From: Hyphomicrobium sp.
GTDB lineage: Bacteria > Pseudomonadota > Alphaproteobacteria > Rhizobiales > Hyphomicrobiaceae
Assembly: GCA_002928955.1 (NCBI GenBank)
Contig: PERT01000030.1
Coordinates: forward strand, 1 to 41,548
DNA: 41,548 bases
Direction of reading: 5' to 3'
A program made the position numbers and the translations under genes. Of the stretch, positions 7,929 through 19,070 are shown in pieces. Each line of letters opens with the position of its first letter. Within the stretch, counting starts at the first letter, position 1. Below the pieces are notes generated by a model that had not been told where the DNA came from, made no database searches, and worked only from the letters and a program-made list of their open reading frames with translations.

Positions 7929-9662
7929 CTACTTCTTCTTCTGAGGTGGCAGGTCGGTGCAGGTGCCTTCGAATACCTCGGCGACCATGCCGATGCTCTC
8001 GCCCAACGTCGGGTGAGGGTGGATGGTGTGGGCGATGTCTCCGGGCTCAGCCCCCATCTCGATTGCGAGACAGATCTCGCCGATGAGATCGCCGGCGTGT
8101 GTGCCGACGATGCCGCCGCCGATGACGCGGTGGGTCTCGGGATCGACGATCAACTTGGTCATGCCCTCGTCGCGGCCATTGGCGATCGCACGGCCTGAAG
8201 CGGCCCACGGGAACACCGCCTTTTCAATTCGCAGCCCTTTTGCTGCGGCCTCGGTCTCGGTCAGCCCAGCCCAGGCGATCTCGGGATCGGTGTAGGCGAC
8301 CGACGGGATCTGACGCGCGTCGAATGCGCTGTTCAGGCCCGCCGCGACCTCGGCGGCGACATGGCCCTCGTGCACGGCCTTGTGCGCCAGCATAGGCTGC
8401 CCGACGATATCGCCGATGGCGAAGATGTGCGCGACGTTGGTGCGCTGTTGCCTGTCGGCGGTGATGAACCCGCGATCCGACACCGCGACCCCCGCGTTCG
8501 CCGCATCGATAAGCTTGCCGTTCGGTGTACGGCCGACCGCCACGAGCACCATGTCGTAGCGCTGTGCAGTGGCGGGTGCTTTCTCGCCCTCGAAACTGAC
8601 GTAGATGCCGTCGGTTCTTGCTGCCACCGCCACGGTCTTCGTCTTCAGCATCACCGAGCCGAAGCGCGGCGCGTTGTGCTTGTCCCAAACCTTGACGAGG
8701 TCGCGGTCAGCTCCGGGCATGAGCCCGTCGAGCATTTCAACCACGTCGACTTTGGCACCGAGCGTCGAATACACCGTCGCCATCTCGAGGCCGATGATGC
8801 CGCCGCCGATGACCAGCATTTTTTCAGGGATAGAACGCAATTCCAGCGCGCCTGTCGAATCGACGATGCGCGGATCCTCCGGAATGAACGGAAATTTCAC
8901 GGCTTCCGAGCCCGCAGCGATGATCGCCTTCTCGAAGCGCACGGTCTTCGTCGAGCCGTCGGCCGAGGTGACTGCAAGGTGGTGGGGATCGAGAAAGCGG
9001 CCAGTTCCGGTGACGACCGTGACCTTGCGCGCCTTGGCCATGCCGGCCAGCCCCGTGGTCAGCTTGCCGACGACCTTCTCCTTGTGAGTGCGCAGGGCTG
9101 CGAGATCGATCTTCGGCGCGGAGTAGGCGATGCCATGCCTGGCCAGCGCCTTGACCTCGTCCATGATGGCAGCTGTGTGCAGCAGTGCCTTTGATGGGAT
9201 GCAGCCGACGTTGAGGCAGACGCCGCCAAGCACCGGCCAGCGTTCGATCAGAACGGTCGTCATGCCGAGATCGGCTGCGCGGAATGCGGCGGAATAGCCC
9301 CCCGGTCCGGCGCCGAGCACAAGCACCTGGCACGAGATGTCGGCTGCGCCTCCCTCTCCCCCCGCCCCTGCGCTCGGCACGGGGAGAGGAGCGGAGTAAG
9401 GGGCAGCCGCAGCGGCATTCCCGCCTGCCTCATCAAGTGTCATCAGCACCGAGCCTTCGGACACCCTGTCGCCGACCTTGACCGTCACTGAAACGACGCG
9501 GCCGGCCGCTGGGCTTGGTACCTCCATCGTCGCCTTGTCGCTTTCAAGCGCGACCAGCGGGTCCTCGGGCTTGACCGTGTCGCCCGGCTTCACGAGCACC
9601 TCGATGACGGGTACTTGTTTGAAGTCGCCGATGTCGGGAACGCGGATTTCTTTGACGGTCAT
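7929..9662 (-). CDS. lpdA: Dihydrolipoamide dehydrogenase (E3) with N-terminal lipoyl domain
   Basis: A 577-residue E3 that reoxidises dihydrolipoamide with NAD+ in the pyruvate dehydrogenase complex. Order: lipoyl domain (1-80; lipoyl-Lys K43 in ESDKATME), flexible linker (81-110), FAD site GAGPGGYSAAF, redox disulfide C149/C154 in GGVCLNVGCIPSK, NAD site VIGGGIIGLE, and C-terminal dimer domain with catalytic HPHPTLGE. Most E3 proteins lack the lipoyl domain; it is known in beta- and some other proteobacterial PDH operons. ATG 9662 gives a complete lipoyl domain; the open frame further upstream is antisense to no other gene but overlaps aceF. The linker is encoded by a palindromic repeat (9341-9409). 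Confidence 0.95.
   Translation of the reverse strand: MTVKEIRVPDIGDFKQVPVIEVLVKPGDTVKPEDPLVALESDKATMEVPSPAAGRVVSVTVKVGDRVSEGSVLMTLDEAGGNAAAAAPYSAPLPVPSAGAGGEGGAADISCQVLVLGAGPGGYSAAFRAADLGMTTVLIERWPVLGGVCLNVGCIPSKALLHTAAIMDEVKALARHGIAYSAPKIDLAALRTHKEKVVGKLTTGLAGMAKARKVTVVTGTGRFLDPHHLAVTSADGSTKTVRFEKAIIAAGSEAVKFPFIPEDPRIVDSTGALELRSIPEKMLVIGGGIIGLEMATVYSTLGAKVDVVEMLDGLMPGADRDLVKVWDKHNAPRFGSVMLKTKTVAVAARTDGIYVSFEGEKAPATAQRYDMVLVAVGRTPNGKLIDAANAGVAVSDRGFITADRQQRTNVAHIFAIGDIVGQPMLAHKAVHEGHVAAEVAAGLNSAFDARQIPSVAYTDPEIAWAGLTETEAAAKGLRIEKAVFPWAASGRAIANGRDEGMTKLIVDPETHRVIGGGIVGTHAGDLIGEICLAIEMGAEPGDIAHTIHPHPTLGESIGMVAEVFEGTCTDLPPQKKK
9341..9409. repeat. Palindromic repeat inside lpdA
   Basis: The ends are inverted (CGGCTGC...GCAGCCG) with inner CCTCTCCCC-like and GGGGAGAGG-like arms. 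The sequence resembles the intergenic palindromes at 32498-32526 and 32688-32716, including a shared GGGGC(A/G)GCC flank. It is translated in frame as the Ala/Pro/Gly linker, about residues 85-107, between the lipoyl and FAD domains. Confidence 0.55.
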
Positions 9663-9680
9663 GGTCGGGTCCTGATCAGT

Positions 9681-9707
9681 CCTCTCTCTCCGTCCTGCAC
9701 GGGGAGA
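9681..9707. repeat. Palindrome between aceF and lpdA
   Basis: CCTCTCTCTCCGT and ACGGGGAGAGGGG form an imperfect hairpin in the 56-bp gap between the aceF stop and the lpdA start. It is of the same kind as the repeat inside lpdA. It could adjust mRNA stability or the E2:E3 ratio, but that is inference. Confidence 0.45.
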
Positions 9708-9718
9708 GGGGGAAGTGG

Positions 9719-11011
9719 TTACAGCACCAGTTCGCGCACATCGCCGAGGATATCGGCCATGCGGCGGGTGAAGCGTGCGGCGAGCGCGCCGTCGATGATG
9801 CGATGATCGTAGGAGACGCACAGCGGCAGCATCAGACGTGGCTTGAACTCGGTGCCGTTCCAGCGCGGCTTCATCTCCGAACGCACAACACCGAGGATCG
9901 CCAGTTCTGGCGCGTTCACAATGGGCGTGAAGCTTGTGCCGCCTATGCCGCCGAGCGACGAGATGGAGAACGTCGCGCCCGAGATGTCGGCGGGCGTGAT
10001 CTTGCCGTCGCGCATCTTTTGCGAGGCATCGCCCAGCTCTTTCGACAATTCCAGGATGCCCTTGGCGTTGACGTCCTTGATGACAGGCACGACCAGCCCG
10101 TCGGGCGTGTCGACTGCGACGCCGATGTTGTAGTATTTTTTGAGGATCAGCGTGTCTTTGGTCGGCCCCAGCGAGGCATTGAAAGTCGGGAACTCCTTTA
10201 GGCACGCCACCGACGCCTTGAGCAGGAACGACAACAGCGTCACGCGATAGCCTTTGTCTTTCGCGATCTTGTCGAGTGACTTGCGGTAGTCCTCAAGCTC
10301 CGTGATGTCGGCCTCGTCGGTGTGCGTGACATGGGGGATGTTGAGCCACGCCCGGTGCAGATGCGGGCCCGACAGTTTTTTCAGGCGCGACAGCGGCTTC
10401 TCTTCGATGGGGCCGAACTTGGAGAAATCCTGCGCTGGGATTTCGGGAATGCCGAAGCCGCCGGCCGGTGCCGCCGTGGCCTTGCCCGCTACCGCCCGTT
10501 TGACGTCCTCCTTGGACACCCGGCCCTTTTCGCCAGTGCCCGGAATCTTGCGGAGATCAACCTCAAGTTCTCGCGCGAGACGGCGTACGGCCGGGCTGGC
10601 GTGCACACCGCCGAAATCCTCCGGCCCTGGTGGCGGCAACCCCATCGACGATCGCGTGCTGGGTTGCCCCGTGTTCGCCTCTGAGCCGCTGGCCGTCGCT
10701 GCTGCTGGCGGTGATGCGGCAAGGGCAGGTGCTGAGATGGCCGGCTTGGCAGGGGGCGCCGCTTTCGCTGTATCGGCGCTGTCGAGCGTGACGATAGTCG
10801 TGCCCTCGCTCACTTTGTCGCCGATTTTGACCAGGATCGCGACCACCTTGCCGCCGGCTGGCGACGGGACCTCCATCGTCGCCTTGTCGCTTTCGAGCGC
10901 GACCAGGGGATCGTCGGCCTTCACCAAGTCGCCCGGCTTCACCAGGATTTCGATGACGGGCACGTTCTTGTAGTCGCCGATGTCGGGCACCTTCACTTCG
11001 GTCGCGGGCAT
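9719..11011 (-). CDS. aceF: Dihydrolipoamide acetyltransferase (E2) of pyruvate dehydrogenase
   Basis: A 430-residue E2 core subunit that transfers the acetyl group from lipoamide to CoA. It has a single lipoyl domain (1-78; K43 in ESDKATME), an Ala/Pro-rich linker, a peripheral-subunit-binding domain (about 125-165; ASPAVRRLARELEVDLRKI) and the acyltransferase domain (about 200-430) ending with SYDHRIIDGA, which holds the catalytic His and Asp. ATG 11011 is preceded by GGAG at 9 bp and begins the lipoyl domain directly. E. coli AceF has three lipoyl domains; here there is one on E2 and one on E3. It is the middle gene of aceE-aceF-lpdA. Confidence 0.95.
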   Translation of the reverse strand: MPATEVKVPDIGDYKNVPVIEILVKPGDLVKADDPLVALESDKATMEVPSPAGGKVVAILVKIGDKVSEGTTIVTLDSADTAKAAPPAKPAISAPALAASPPAAATASGSEANTGQPSTRSSMGLPPPGPEDFGGVHASPAVRRLARELEVDLRKIPGTGEKGRVSKEDVKRAVAGKATAAPAGGFGIPEIPAQDFSKFGPIEEKPLSRLKKLSGPHLHRAWLNIPHVTHTDEADITELEDYRKSLDKIAKDKGYRVTLLSFLLKASVACLKEFPTFNASLGPTKDTLILKKYYNIGVAVDTPDGLVVPVIKDVNAKGILELSKELGDASQKMRDGKITPADISGATFSISSLGGIGGTSFTPIVNAPELAILGVVRSEMKPRWNGTEFKPRLMLPLCVSYDHRIIDGALAARFTRRMADILGDVRELVL

Positions 11012-11088
11012 GCATTGGTCTCCGGGGTATCTCCCGCACCGCATGGCTCGCCAAAAGCGATCGGGTGCGGGTTGGGAAGAGAGAATGG

Positions 11089-13767
<2,679 letters not shown>

Positions 13768-14181
13768 GTTGGTCCTCTGCTTGCTGCTTCAGTGCGAAAT
13801 TGCGGGATTGGCACATTCAGTTTCGACCGATCTTCCAAGGCAGAATTTGGCCAGAATTCGCATTGGTGTCTTTCATGTCTTGCGACCAGGAGCGAGAGCA
13901 GATCATCGCGCCCCGATCCAGGCATCCTGCTTGGGTTGCCAGACGATGATGTCTCGCCAGATCAAGCAGACCGAGATCATAAGCGATTACCGCGCCACGA
14001 TGAGCCAGAAATCCTCCGTTACTCAACAGGCTGGAACTGTCTCACAAGCTCTGCAGCGGCACACGAACACAACTGGGCGAGATCCTCCGTTCGTTCAAGT
14101 CCGAGTTGGCCGCAGAGCGTTTGCGGAGGGACAACCTCTCGCGGCTCGTTGCGAAACCGGATACCGGGTGCTCACGCCAAA
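13768..14181. other. Upstream region of aceE
   Basis: About 410 bp without a confident gene; it must contain the aceE promoter. A short stretch (about 14049-14160) reads with codon-like composition (…LGEILRSFKSELAAERLRRDNLSRLVAK…) but has a stop codon at 14001-14003 upstream, no start codon and no recognised family, so it may be a gene remnant. Confidence 0.35.
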
Positions 14182-14258
14182 CTAGTGTTCCAGCGCCTAT
14201 GTTTGATTCCCATTGCAACGCGCTCCAGATCAGATGTCGGCGCCGTAAGGAACGCTAG
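14182..14258. repeat. CTAG-ended palindromic element B
   Basis: A 77-bp unit starting CTAGTGTTCC and ending GGAACGCTAG, with GGCGCC-containing inner arms (AGCGCC and GGCGCC). The right half (14224-14258) matches the truncated copy at 41515-41548 in inverse orientation. It is separated from element A by the 13-bp spacer 14259-14271. Confidence 0.6.
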
Positions 14259-14271
14259 CAACTCTATGATT

Positions 14272-14350
14272 CTAGTGTAGCTTTTGCATCTGGCGTTTGG
14301 TTTCGAGTCCAGTCCCGAGTGGGGACCAAACGTCAGATGCGCTACCCTAG
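14272..14350. repeat. CTAG-ended palindromic element A
   Basis: A 79-bp unit with ends CTAGTGTAGC and GCTACCCTAG (9 of 10 paired). An inner 16-bp stem, GCATCTGGCGTTTGGT with ACCAAACGTCAGATGC, has one G-T wobble. An almost identical unit lies inverted at 41424-41501. There is no open frame inside, so it is a non-autonomous palindromic element. Confidence 0.75.
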
Positions 14351-15107
14351 CAGAGCGCAAAAAAACCCTCCAGCGTTTGCTGACCACGCGCTGCGAAGGA
14401 GGTTCCGGTGGCACCGTAAGGGAGGCGGGCAAGCGCGGATCGGACGCGCAGGCGGGGGCTTGTTCAGCTGCGTGAACCCCTTGGAGTGCGTCCCGGCCCG
14501 CCATCCCCTCCGCGAGATCATGGCAGTGGTCGACAAGGCGCTCGTCACGGCAATGCGGATGCTGAGTGGCAGATGCGGGCGGCGCGCGTGCAGATCCTAT
14601 TCTCGTTCCGCGTCGTGCCGCAGGCGCGCGGAGAGGGTCGTGCCGCAGGCGCGCGGAGAGGGTCGTGCCGCAGGCGCGCGGAGAGGGTCGTGCCGCAGGC
14701 GCGCGGAGAGGGTCGTGCCGCAGGCGCGCGCACAGCGGGTTGTGGCAGTTGACGGAGCAACCTGAATAGGAGCTTGGGTTTTGCTGGTTCGGGTTGCTGT
14801 TGATCGATGGGCCGCTCTGGGTCCACCACTCTCACCAAGAACCGCGACCGGGTTCTGACCACCGAGTTGTCGTGCACGTGCAAGGCGGAACTCCTGGGCC
14901 CGATCCGGGCGCCTTATCCCGCCGGCTCGACGCGTGCGCACACTCGTCCGTCGCGCACCGCTTCGGGTCGCGGTCAACGGGATGAAACTCTATCCCATTC
15001 ACTCGCGTCCCGCGACCGCCCCGCTCCCACGGCTTGTCGGCGCCCGCGCCGGGGTGGCTCTGTTCGGCGCGTGCGAAAGATCGGCCGCGCGGACAGTCGA
15101 GTCCGGG
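14351..15107. other. Gene-poor region downstream of trpC
   Basis: About 750 bp between the CTAG elements and the end of trpC. It holds the 25-bp tandem array (14612-14730). The open frames elsewhere are short, arginine-rich and unsupported. No tRNA, rRNA or known small RNA was recognised. Confidence 0.4.
14612..14730. repeat. 25-bp tandem repeat, four full copies plus a partial fifth
   Basis: The unit begins GTCGTGCCGCAGGCGCGC and ends GGAGAGG; copies start at 14612, 14637, 14662, 14687 and 14712 and are identical. The period is not a multiple of three and no gene is present. The first 18 bases match, with one change, the unit of the 30-bp array in trpG (17124-17273). There are no spacers, so it is not a CRISPR. 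Confidence 0.9.
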
Positions 15108-15905
15108 CTATTTGAGCAGCTCCTCGGTTGCCTTCGTCACGTCGTCCTGGCGCATCAGGCTCTCCCCGACCAGAAAAGTGCCGACGCCATTCCTTTTCAG
15201 CCGCGCGATATCGGCCGGTGTGACAATGCCACTCTCGGCGATCACGACGCGATCCTTGGGCACCCGCGGGCTCAGCCTTTCCGTGGTTTCAAGCGAGACC
15301 TCGAATGTCTTCAGGTTGCGATTGTTGATCCCGATCAGCTCGGCGTCGAGGGTCAAGGCGCGGGTCATCTCCGCGTCGTCGTGGACTTCGACGAGGGTGT
15401 CCATACCCCAGTCTTTCGACGCTGAAATGAGTGATGACGCTGTCTCGTCGTCGACTTCGGCCAAGATCACCAGGATACAGTCCGCGCCCCAGGCCCTGGC
15501 CTCCACCACCTGATAGGTGTCGAGCATGAAGTCTTTCCTGAGCGCCGGCAGCTTACAGGCTTGCCGCGCCGCCGTGAGGTGTTTGGCCGCGCCCTGGAAA
15601 GAGGGGCCATCGGTCAATATCGACAGGCACGCGGCCCCGCCCGCCTGGTAGGCCTTTGCAAGAGCAGGCGGGTCGAAGTCGGCGCGGATCAGGCCCTTGG
15701 AGGGCGACGCCTTCTTGATCTCGGCGATGAGCGCCGTCTGACCCTTCGCGAGCCTCGCGCGAATTGCGCCTGAGAATGGGCGCACCGGCCCTGCTGATCG
15801 CGCGTATTCCGCCACCACCTGCATCGGATAGGCGGCCTTCGCGGCGGCGATTTCCTCGCGCTTGTAGCGCGTGATACGTTCGAGAATGTCGGGTGTGTCG
15901 CTCAT
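15108..15905 (-). CDS. trpC: Indole-3-glycerol-phosphate synthase
   Basis: A 265-residue TIM-barrel enzyme that closes the indole ring, turning CdRP into indole-3-glycerol phosphate. Family motifs: [13 protein letters not shown] (E62 and K64 region), [23 protein letters not shown], and VIAESGI near the C-terminal phosphate site. Length is normal for the monofunctional enzyme, with no TrpF domain fused. ATG 15905 starts [11 protein letters not shown], the usual N-terminus; the open frame upstream is non-family sequence. It is the last gene of trpG-trpD-trpC, 130 bp after trpD. Confidence 0.95.
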   Translation of the reverse strand: MSDTPDILERITRYKREEIAAAKAAYPMQVVAEYARSAGPVRPFSGAIRARLAKGQTALIAEIKKASPSKGLIRADFDPPALAKAYQAGGAACLSILTDGPSFQGAAKHLTAARQACKLPALRKDFMLDTYQVVEARAWGADCILVILAEVDDETASSLISASKDWGMDTLVEVHDDAEMTRALTLDAELIGINNRNLKTFEVSLETTERLSPRVPKDRVVIAESGIVTPADIARLKRNGVGTFLVGESLMRQDDVTKATEELLK

Positions 15906-16035
15906 TGCCGCTCTATACGCGAACGTCGCGCCGCGTTCCAGTGGGTGGGCGGCGTCGTGTTGGCGCCGGCGGCGTCTGAGAGCCGACGCGCAACAGCCCA
16001 CGCATGAGACGCGCCGCGAGTTGGCGCTGGCCCGT

Positions 16036-17091
16036 TCAGGTCGCCCCGGTGCTGACAGCCACGAGCCGTGCCAGCGCCTGGTCAGCGGACCCGCTGTCGA
16101 TCGAGAGGCCCGCCCGCTCGACGCCTTCGATCAGGCTGCCGGCTTTGCCGCCGACCACCAACGCCGCCGCCGTATTGAGCAGCACGATGTCGCGGAACGG
16201 ACCCTTGCGCCCCGCGAGCACGCCGCGGATGGCCTCTGCGTTGACCATGGCGTCGCCGCCCCTCAACTGGGCGAGTGTTGCGCGCGGCAGCCCCGCGATT
16301 TCCGGCGTAACCTCGAACACGGTGATGTTGCCGTCCTTCAATTCAGCGACGCGCGACGACCCGGTTGTGGTCAGCTCGTCTAGGCCGTCGGAACCGTGCA
16401 CGACCCAGACGTGCTCCGAGCCGAGCCGTTTCAGAACATGGGCGATCGGCTCCACCCATTGGGCCGAGAACACGCCGAGCACCTGCCGTGTGACGCCGGC
16501 TGGGTTCGACACCGGACCGAGTAGGTTGAAAATCGTCCGGATGCCGAGCTCCGCGCGGATAGGCGCCCACGCCTTCATCGCCGGATGGTGCATGGGCGCC
16601 CACATGAAGCCCACGCCGGCCTCGCGAATGACGCGCCCAACCACGTCCGGTGCGATGTCGAGTTTGACGCCGAGCGCCGCCAGCACGTCTGATGCGCCCG
16701 CGAGTGACGACACCGAGCGGTTGCCATGCTTGGCGACCACAAGGCCCGCGCCTGCCGCGACCAGCGCCGCGCAAGTCGAGACGTTAAAGGTGCCGTGGCC
16801 GTCGCCGCCCGTGCCGACGATATCGACCGCGCCTTCGGGCGCTGTCACCCGCGTCATCCTTGACCGCATCGATCGTGCGGCACCGGTAAGTTCTTCAACC
16901 GTCTCGCCGCGTACCCGCAGCGCCATCAGGAACGCGCCCATCTGCGCGGGGCTGGCGGCGCCCGAGGTCATGATGTCGAGCGCGCGCTCGGCTTCGTCCT
17001 CGTCGAGGGATCGGCCGTCCGAGACCATTTTGATAAGTGACTTGAGATCGGCGGCGGGGTTCGCAGCGGCAGCGGGGGCTGGGGGGGGCAT
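16036..17091 (-). CDS. trpD: Anthranilate phosphoribosyltransferase
   Basis: A 351-residue enzyme that joins anthranilate to PRPP. The PRPP loop [23 protein letters not shown] and the GPVSNPAGV segment are all present, and length matches the family. Two starts are possible: a GTG at 17103 overlapping the trpG stop, and ATG 17091 with GAGG 6 bp ahead; the ATG is preferred. Either way it is coupled to trpG. The upstream side lies right against the in-frame repeat array that makes the TrpG tail, so translation initiation of trpD happens next to that array. Confidence 0.95.
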   Translation of the reverse strand: MPPPAPAAAANPAADLKSLIKMVSDGRSLDEDEAERALDIMTSGAASPAQMGAFLMALRVRGETVEELTGAARSMRSRMTRVTAPEGAVDIVGTGGDGHGTFNVSTCAALVAAGAGLVVAKHGNRSVSSLAGASDVLAALGVKLDIAPDVVGRVIREAGVGFMWAPMHHPAMKAWAPIRAELGIRTIFNLLGPVSNPAGVTRQVLGVFSAQWVEPIAHVLKRLGSEHVWVVHGSDGLDELTTTGSSRVAELKDGNITVFEVTPEIAGLPRATLAQLRGGDAMVNAEAIRGVLAGRKGPFRDIVLLNTAAALVVGGKAGSLIEGVERAGLSIDSGSADQALARLVAVSTGAT

Positions 17092-17099
17092 ATCGCGCC

Positions 17100-17858
17100 T
17101 CACGCCGCGTCGCGCGGCTTGGCGTCGTGCCGGAGGCGCGCATCTGAGGCATTGTCGTGCCGGAGGCGCGCATCTGAGGCATTGTCGTGCCGGAGGCGCG
17201 CATCTGAGGCATTGTCGTGCCGGAGGCGCGCATCTGAGGCATTGTCGTGCCGGAGGCGCGCATCGGGCGCATTTCGCCGCCTCGGGCTCATCCCCGAGAG
17301 CAACAGGAAATTGGCGAGAAGCTCGTGGCCTTGCTCGGAGGCGATGCTCTCGGGGTGGAACTGGACGCCGTGGATCGGATGCGTCTTGTGGGCGAGGCCC
17401 ATGATCAAACCGTCTGCCGTCTCTGCCGTCACCTCGAGTTCAGCCGGCAGCGTGCCCCGCTCGACGATCAGCGAATGGTAGCGGGTAATCTGGAACCGGT
17501 CTGGCAGGCCTTTGAAGATGCTCTTGTCGAAGTGGCGAATGGTCGAGAGTTTACCGTGCATCGGCGCGGGCGCGCGGATCACGTGGCCGCCATAGGCCTG
17601 GCCCATGGCCTGATGGCCGAGGCAGACGCCGAGCGTCGGGATTCTCGCACTCGCCTTGGCGATGAGGTCGAGGCAGATGCCAGCCTCGTTGGGCGTGCGG
17701 GGCCCTGGCGAAAGCACGATCGCCTTCGGCTTTTTCTTCAAGACCTCATCGACAGTGATCTTGTCGTTACGATGCACCTCGCATGCGGCGCCAAGCTCAC
17801 CCAGGTAATGAACGAGATTGTAGGTGAAGCTATCGTAGTTATCGATCAGGATGAGCAT
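17100..17858 (-). CDS. trpG: Anthranilate synthase component II (glutamine amidotransferase) with repeat tail
   Basis: A 252-residue class-I glutamine amidotransferase that supplies ammonia to TrpE. The catalytic triad is clear: C79 in GVCLGHQ, then H168 and E170 in FHPES. N-terminal [14 protein letters not shown] is typical, so ATG 17858 is the start. The usual domain ends near residue 190. After it comes an unusual tail of about 55 residues made of five 10-residue repeats related to [10 protein letters not shown], encoded by the 30-bp DNA array 17124-17273. The tail is basic and low in complexity and is probably disordered and dispensable (inference). trpD follows with overlap or near-contact; trpE is not adjacent but about 2.9 kb upstream. 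Confidence 0.93.
   Translation of the reverse strand: MLILIDNYDSFTYNLVHYLGELGAACEVHRNDKITVDEVLKKKPKAIVLSPGPRTPNEAGICLDLIAKASARIPTLGVCLGHQAMGQAYGGHVIRAPAPMHGKLSTIRHFDKSIFKGLPDRFQITRYHSLIVERGTLPAELEVTAETADGLIMGLAHKTHPIHGVQFHPESIASEQGHELLANFLLLSGMSPRRRNAPDARLRHDNASDARLRHDNASDARLRHDNASDARLRHDNASDARLRHDAKPRDAA
17124..17273. repeat. 30-bp tandem repeat, five copies, inside trpG
   Basis: Units start at 17124, 17154, 17184, 17214 and 17244, beginning GTCGTGCCGGAGGCGCGC and followed by ATCTGAGGCATT. The first four are identical; the fifth differs near its end. The period preserves the trpG frame. The first 18 bases match, with one change, the 25-bp array at 14612-14730. Confidence 0.92.
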
Positions 17859-18021
17859 GGTGTTCCGTAACGTGTGGCAGAGCGTGACAAAAATCGGCGC
17901 GAAGCGGTCAAGTCGGATGCTCGATACCCACAATTTTGGGTGGTCCGCTCAGGTCCTCACGAGCGTCGATAACGTCGCGCGGGATCGAGCCGATCGCGAG
18001 CATCCAGGCAACGGAGATTAT

Positions 18022-18047
18022 CGACGAAACTTCGCGAAGTCTCGTCG
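18022..18047. promoter_or_regulatory. Near-perfect 26-bp palindrome
   Basis: CGACGA at one end and TCGTCG at the other flank a perfect 12-bp core, ACTTCGCGAAGT (18029-18040); only one base pair (28/41) is mismatched. With no loop it is better suited to a dimeric DNA-binding protein than to an RNA hairpin. It is 164 bp upstream of trpG. Confidence 0.4.
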
Positions 18048-18091
18048 CAATTTTCTCCAACCGAGACCATCGAACCGCAATCATGCTCTCA

Positions 18092-18107
18092 GGCCATCCG
18101 GATGGCC
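18092..18107. promoter_or_regulatory. Perfect 16-bp palindrome
   Basis: GGCCATCCGGATGGCC, about 235 bp upstream of trpG. In G+C-rich DNA such a site can arise by chance more easily than an A+T-rich one, so function is uncertain. Confidence 0.3.
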
Positions 18108-18385
18108 GTGACCTGGCCTAGATCACCACGGATCGTTGATCGGCCGAACTTGTGCACCGTGGCGACGGGAGCCCTGGGGTGGAGCGCGTGCAGTTCCCGG
18201 AGAACCTGGGCCTTGAAGGGCTTCAAGTGCGCTCGGGCAGCAGTGGGCATTGACCCGCCGCCTCGACATCCGCCGCGACGCCTGGACGACCCACGACGGC
18301 TGACCCGCAGATCTTGAACGAGATGTTGCCCAGGACGCAGTCACCGCAATCGTTGAACTCCCCGATCGCCGCGCGCCGGCCCAGC

Positions 18386-18889
18386 TCATCTCTTCAGGAA
18401 GACGTATTCCGTCGAATAGCCGACGCTGAGGGTGCTGCCCGCTTTGCTGCACGCGCCTTCCAGCGTACCACCCTTGGTATTGATCCGCTGGATTGTCGTG
18501 ATGCCGTCCAATTGTCCCTGGCCTTTGCGGGCGCTCACGTCGAGTTTCAGCCAAGCGATGTCGGCCGTGGTTGCGCCGGGAGCGCGGCCGGAGACCTTGC
18601 CCCGAACGATGCTGCCGTCGGCCATCTCCCAATGAGGCCCGGCATAGTGTCGACCAACCGTCGTGCCGTCGATCATAAGTGTCGCGATGGGTTCGCGGAA
18701 GGTCCATGCCAACTTGCCGGCCGGATCAGCCTTGCAGTCATAGACCTGAGCGCCCTCGGCGAACACGGTAAAGGCAACCGTCTCGCCGTCAGCGCGGAGC
18801 GCCTCGGGAAGAGCTTGCGCAGGGTGTGCTTCAGCCAGCGCAATCGAACCGGCAACGGCGGTGACGAGTTGGATGCGGCGGGGGTTCAT
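18386..18889 (-). CDS. DUF3455-family exported protein
   Basis: A 167-residue protein with an N-terminal signal peptide (about 1-26; MNPRRIQLVTAVAGSIALAE… cleaved near AQA). The mature part shows the DUF3455 pattern: FAEGAQVYDC, LAWTFREPIATLM, VGRHYAGPHWEMADGS, AWLKLDV, ITTIQRINTKGG and a final YSTEYVFLK. The family is periplasmic or secreted and its function is unknown. ATG 18889 has GGAGG 8 bp ahead; the longer frame upstream is not used. It lies between the two blocks of trp genes, with no evident link to tryptophan. Confidence 0.8.
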   Translation of the reverse strand: MNPRRIQLVTAVAGSIALAEAHPAQALPEALRADGETVAFTVFAEGAQVYDCKADPAGKLAWTFREPIATLMIDGTTVGRHYAGPHWEMADGSIVRGKVSGRAPGATTADIAWLKLDVSARKGQGQLDGITTIQRINTKGGTLEGACSKAGSTLSVGYSTEYVFLKR

Positions 18890-19070
18890 GTTTGCAACCT
18901 CCATCTTGCTGCCAAAGTCCATCATGATCCGCCAGCTGACGAACTGGCAATTCACATCATCGATAGGCGTCGTGAGGAGTTTGTGTTGATCGCGGCCGCC
19001 GACGGTTTTGGCGGCAGGCGAGGTGCGCGCCGACAGCAACAGCCGGCATTCAGCGACGCCGGACGAGGCT

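Larger units (their letters stand above)
17859..18385. other. Intergenic region upstream of trpG
   Basis: About 525 bp between trpG and the DUF3455 gene, both on the minus strand. It holds two strong palindromes (18022-18047 and 18092-18107) but no supported gene and no evident Trp-codon-rich leader peptide. It is the likely site of a promoter for trpGDC. Confidence 0.45.

Noticed and set aside
14612-14730. Possible CRISPR array
   Set aside because: The copies are directly adjacent and identical, with no unique spacers and no cas genes; the same holds for 17124-17273.
18123-18707. 194-codon minus-strand frame upstream of and overlapping DUF3455
   Set aside because: It competes with the DUF3455 gene, which has a signal peptide and a GGAGG site; this translation is Arg/Ser/Gly-rich and unsupported.
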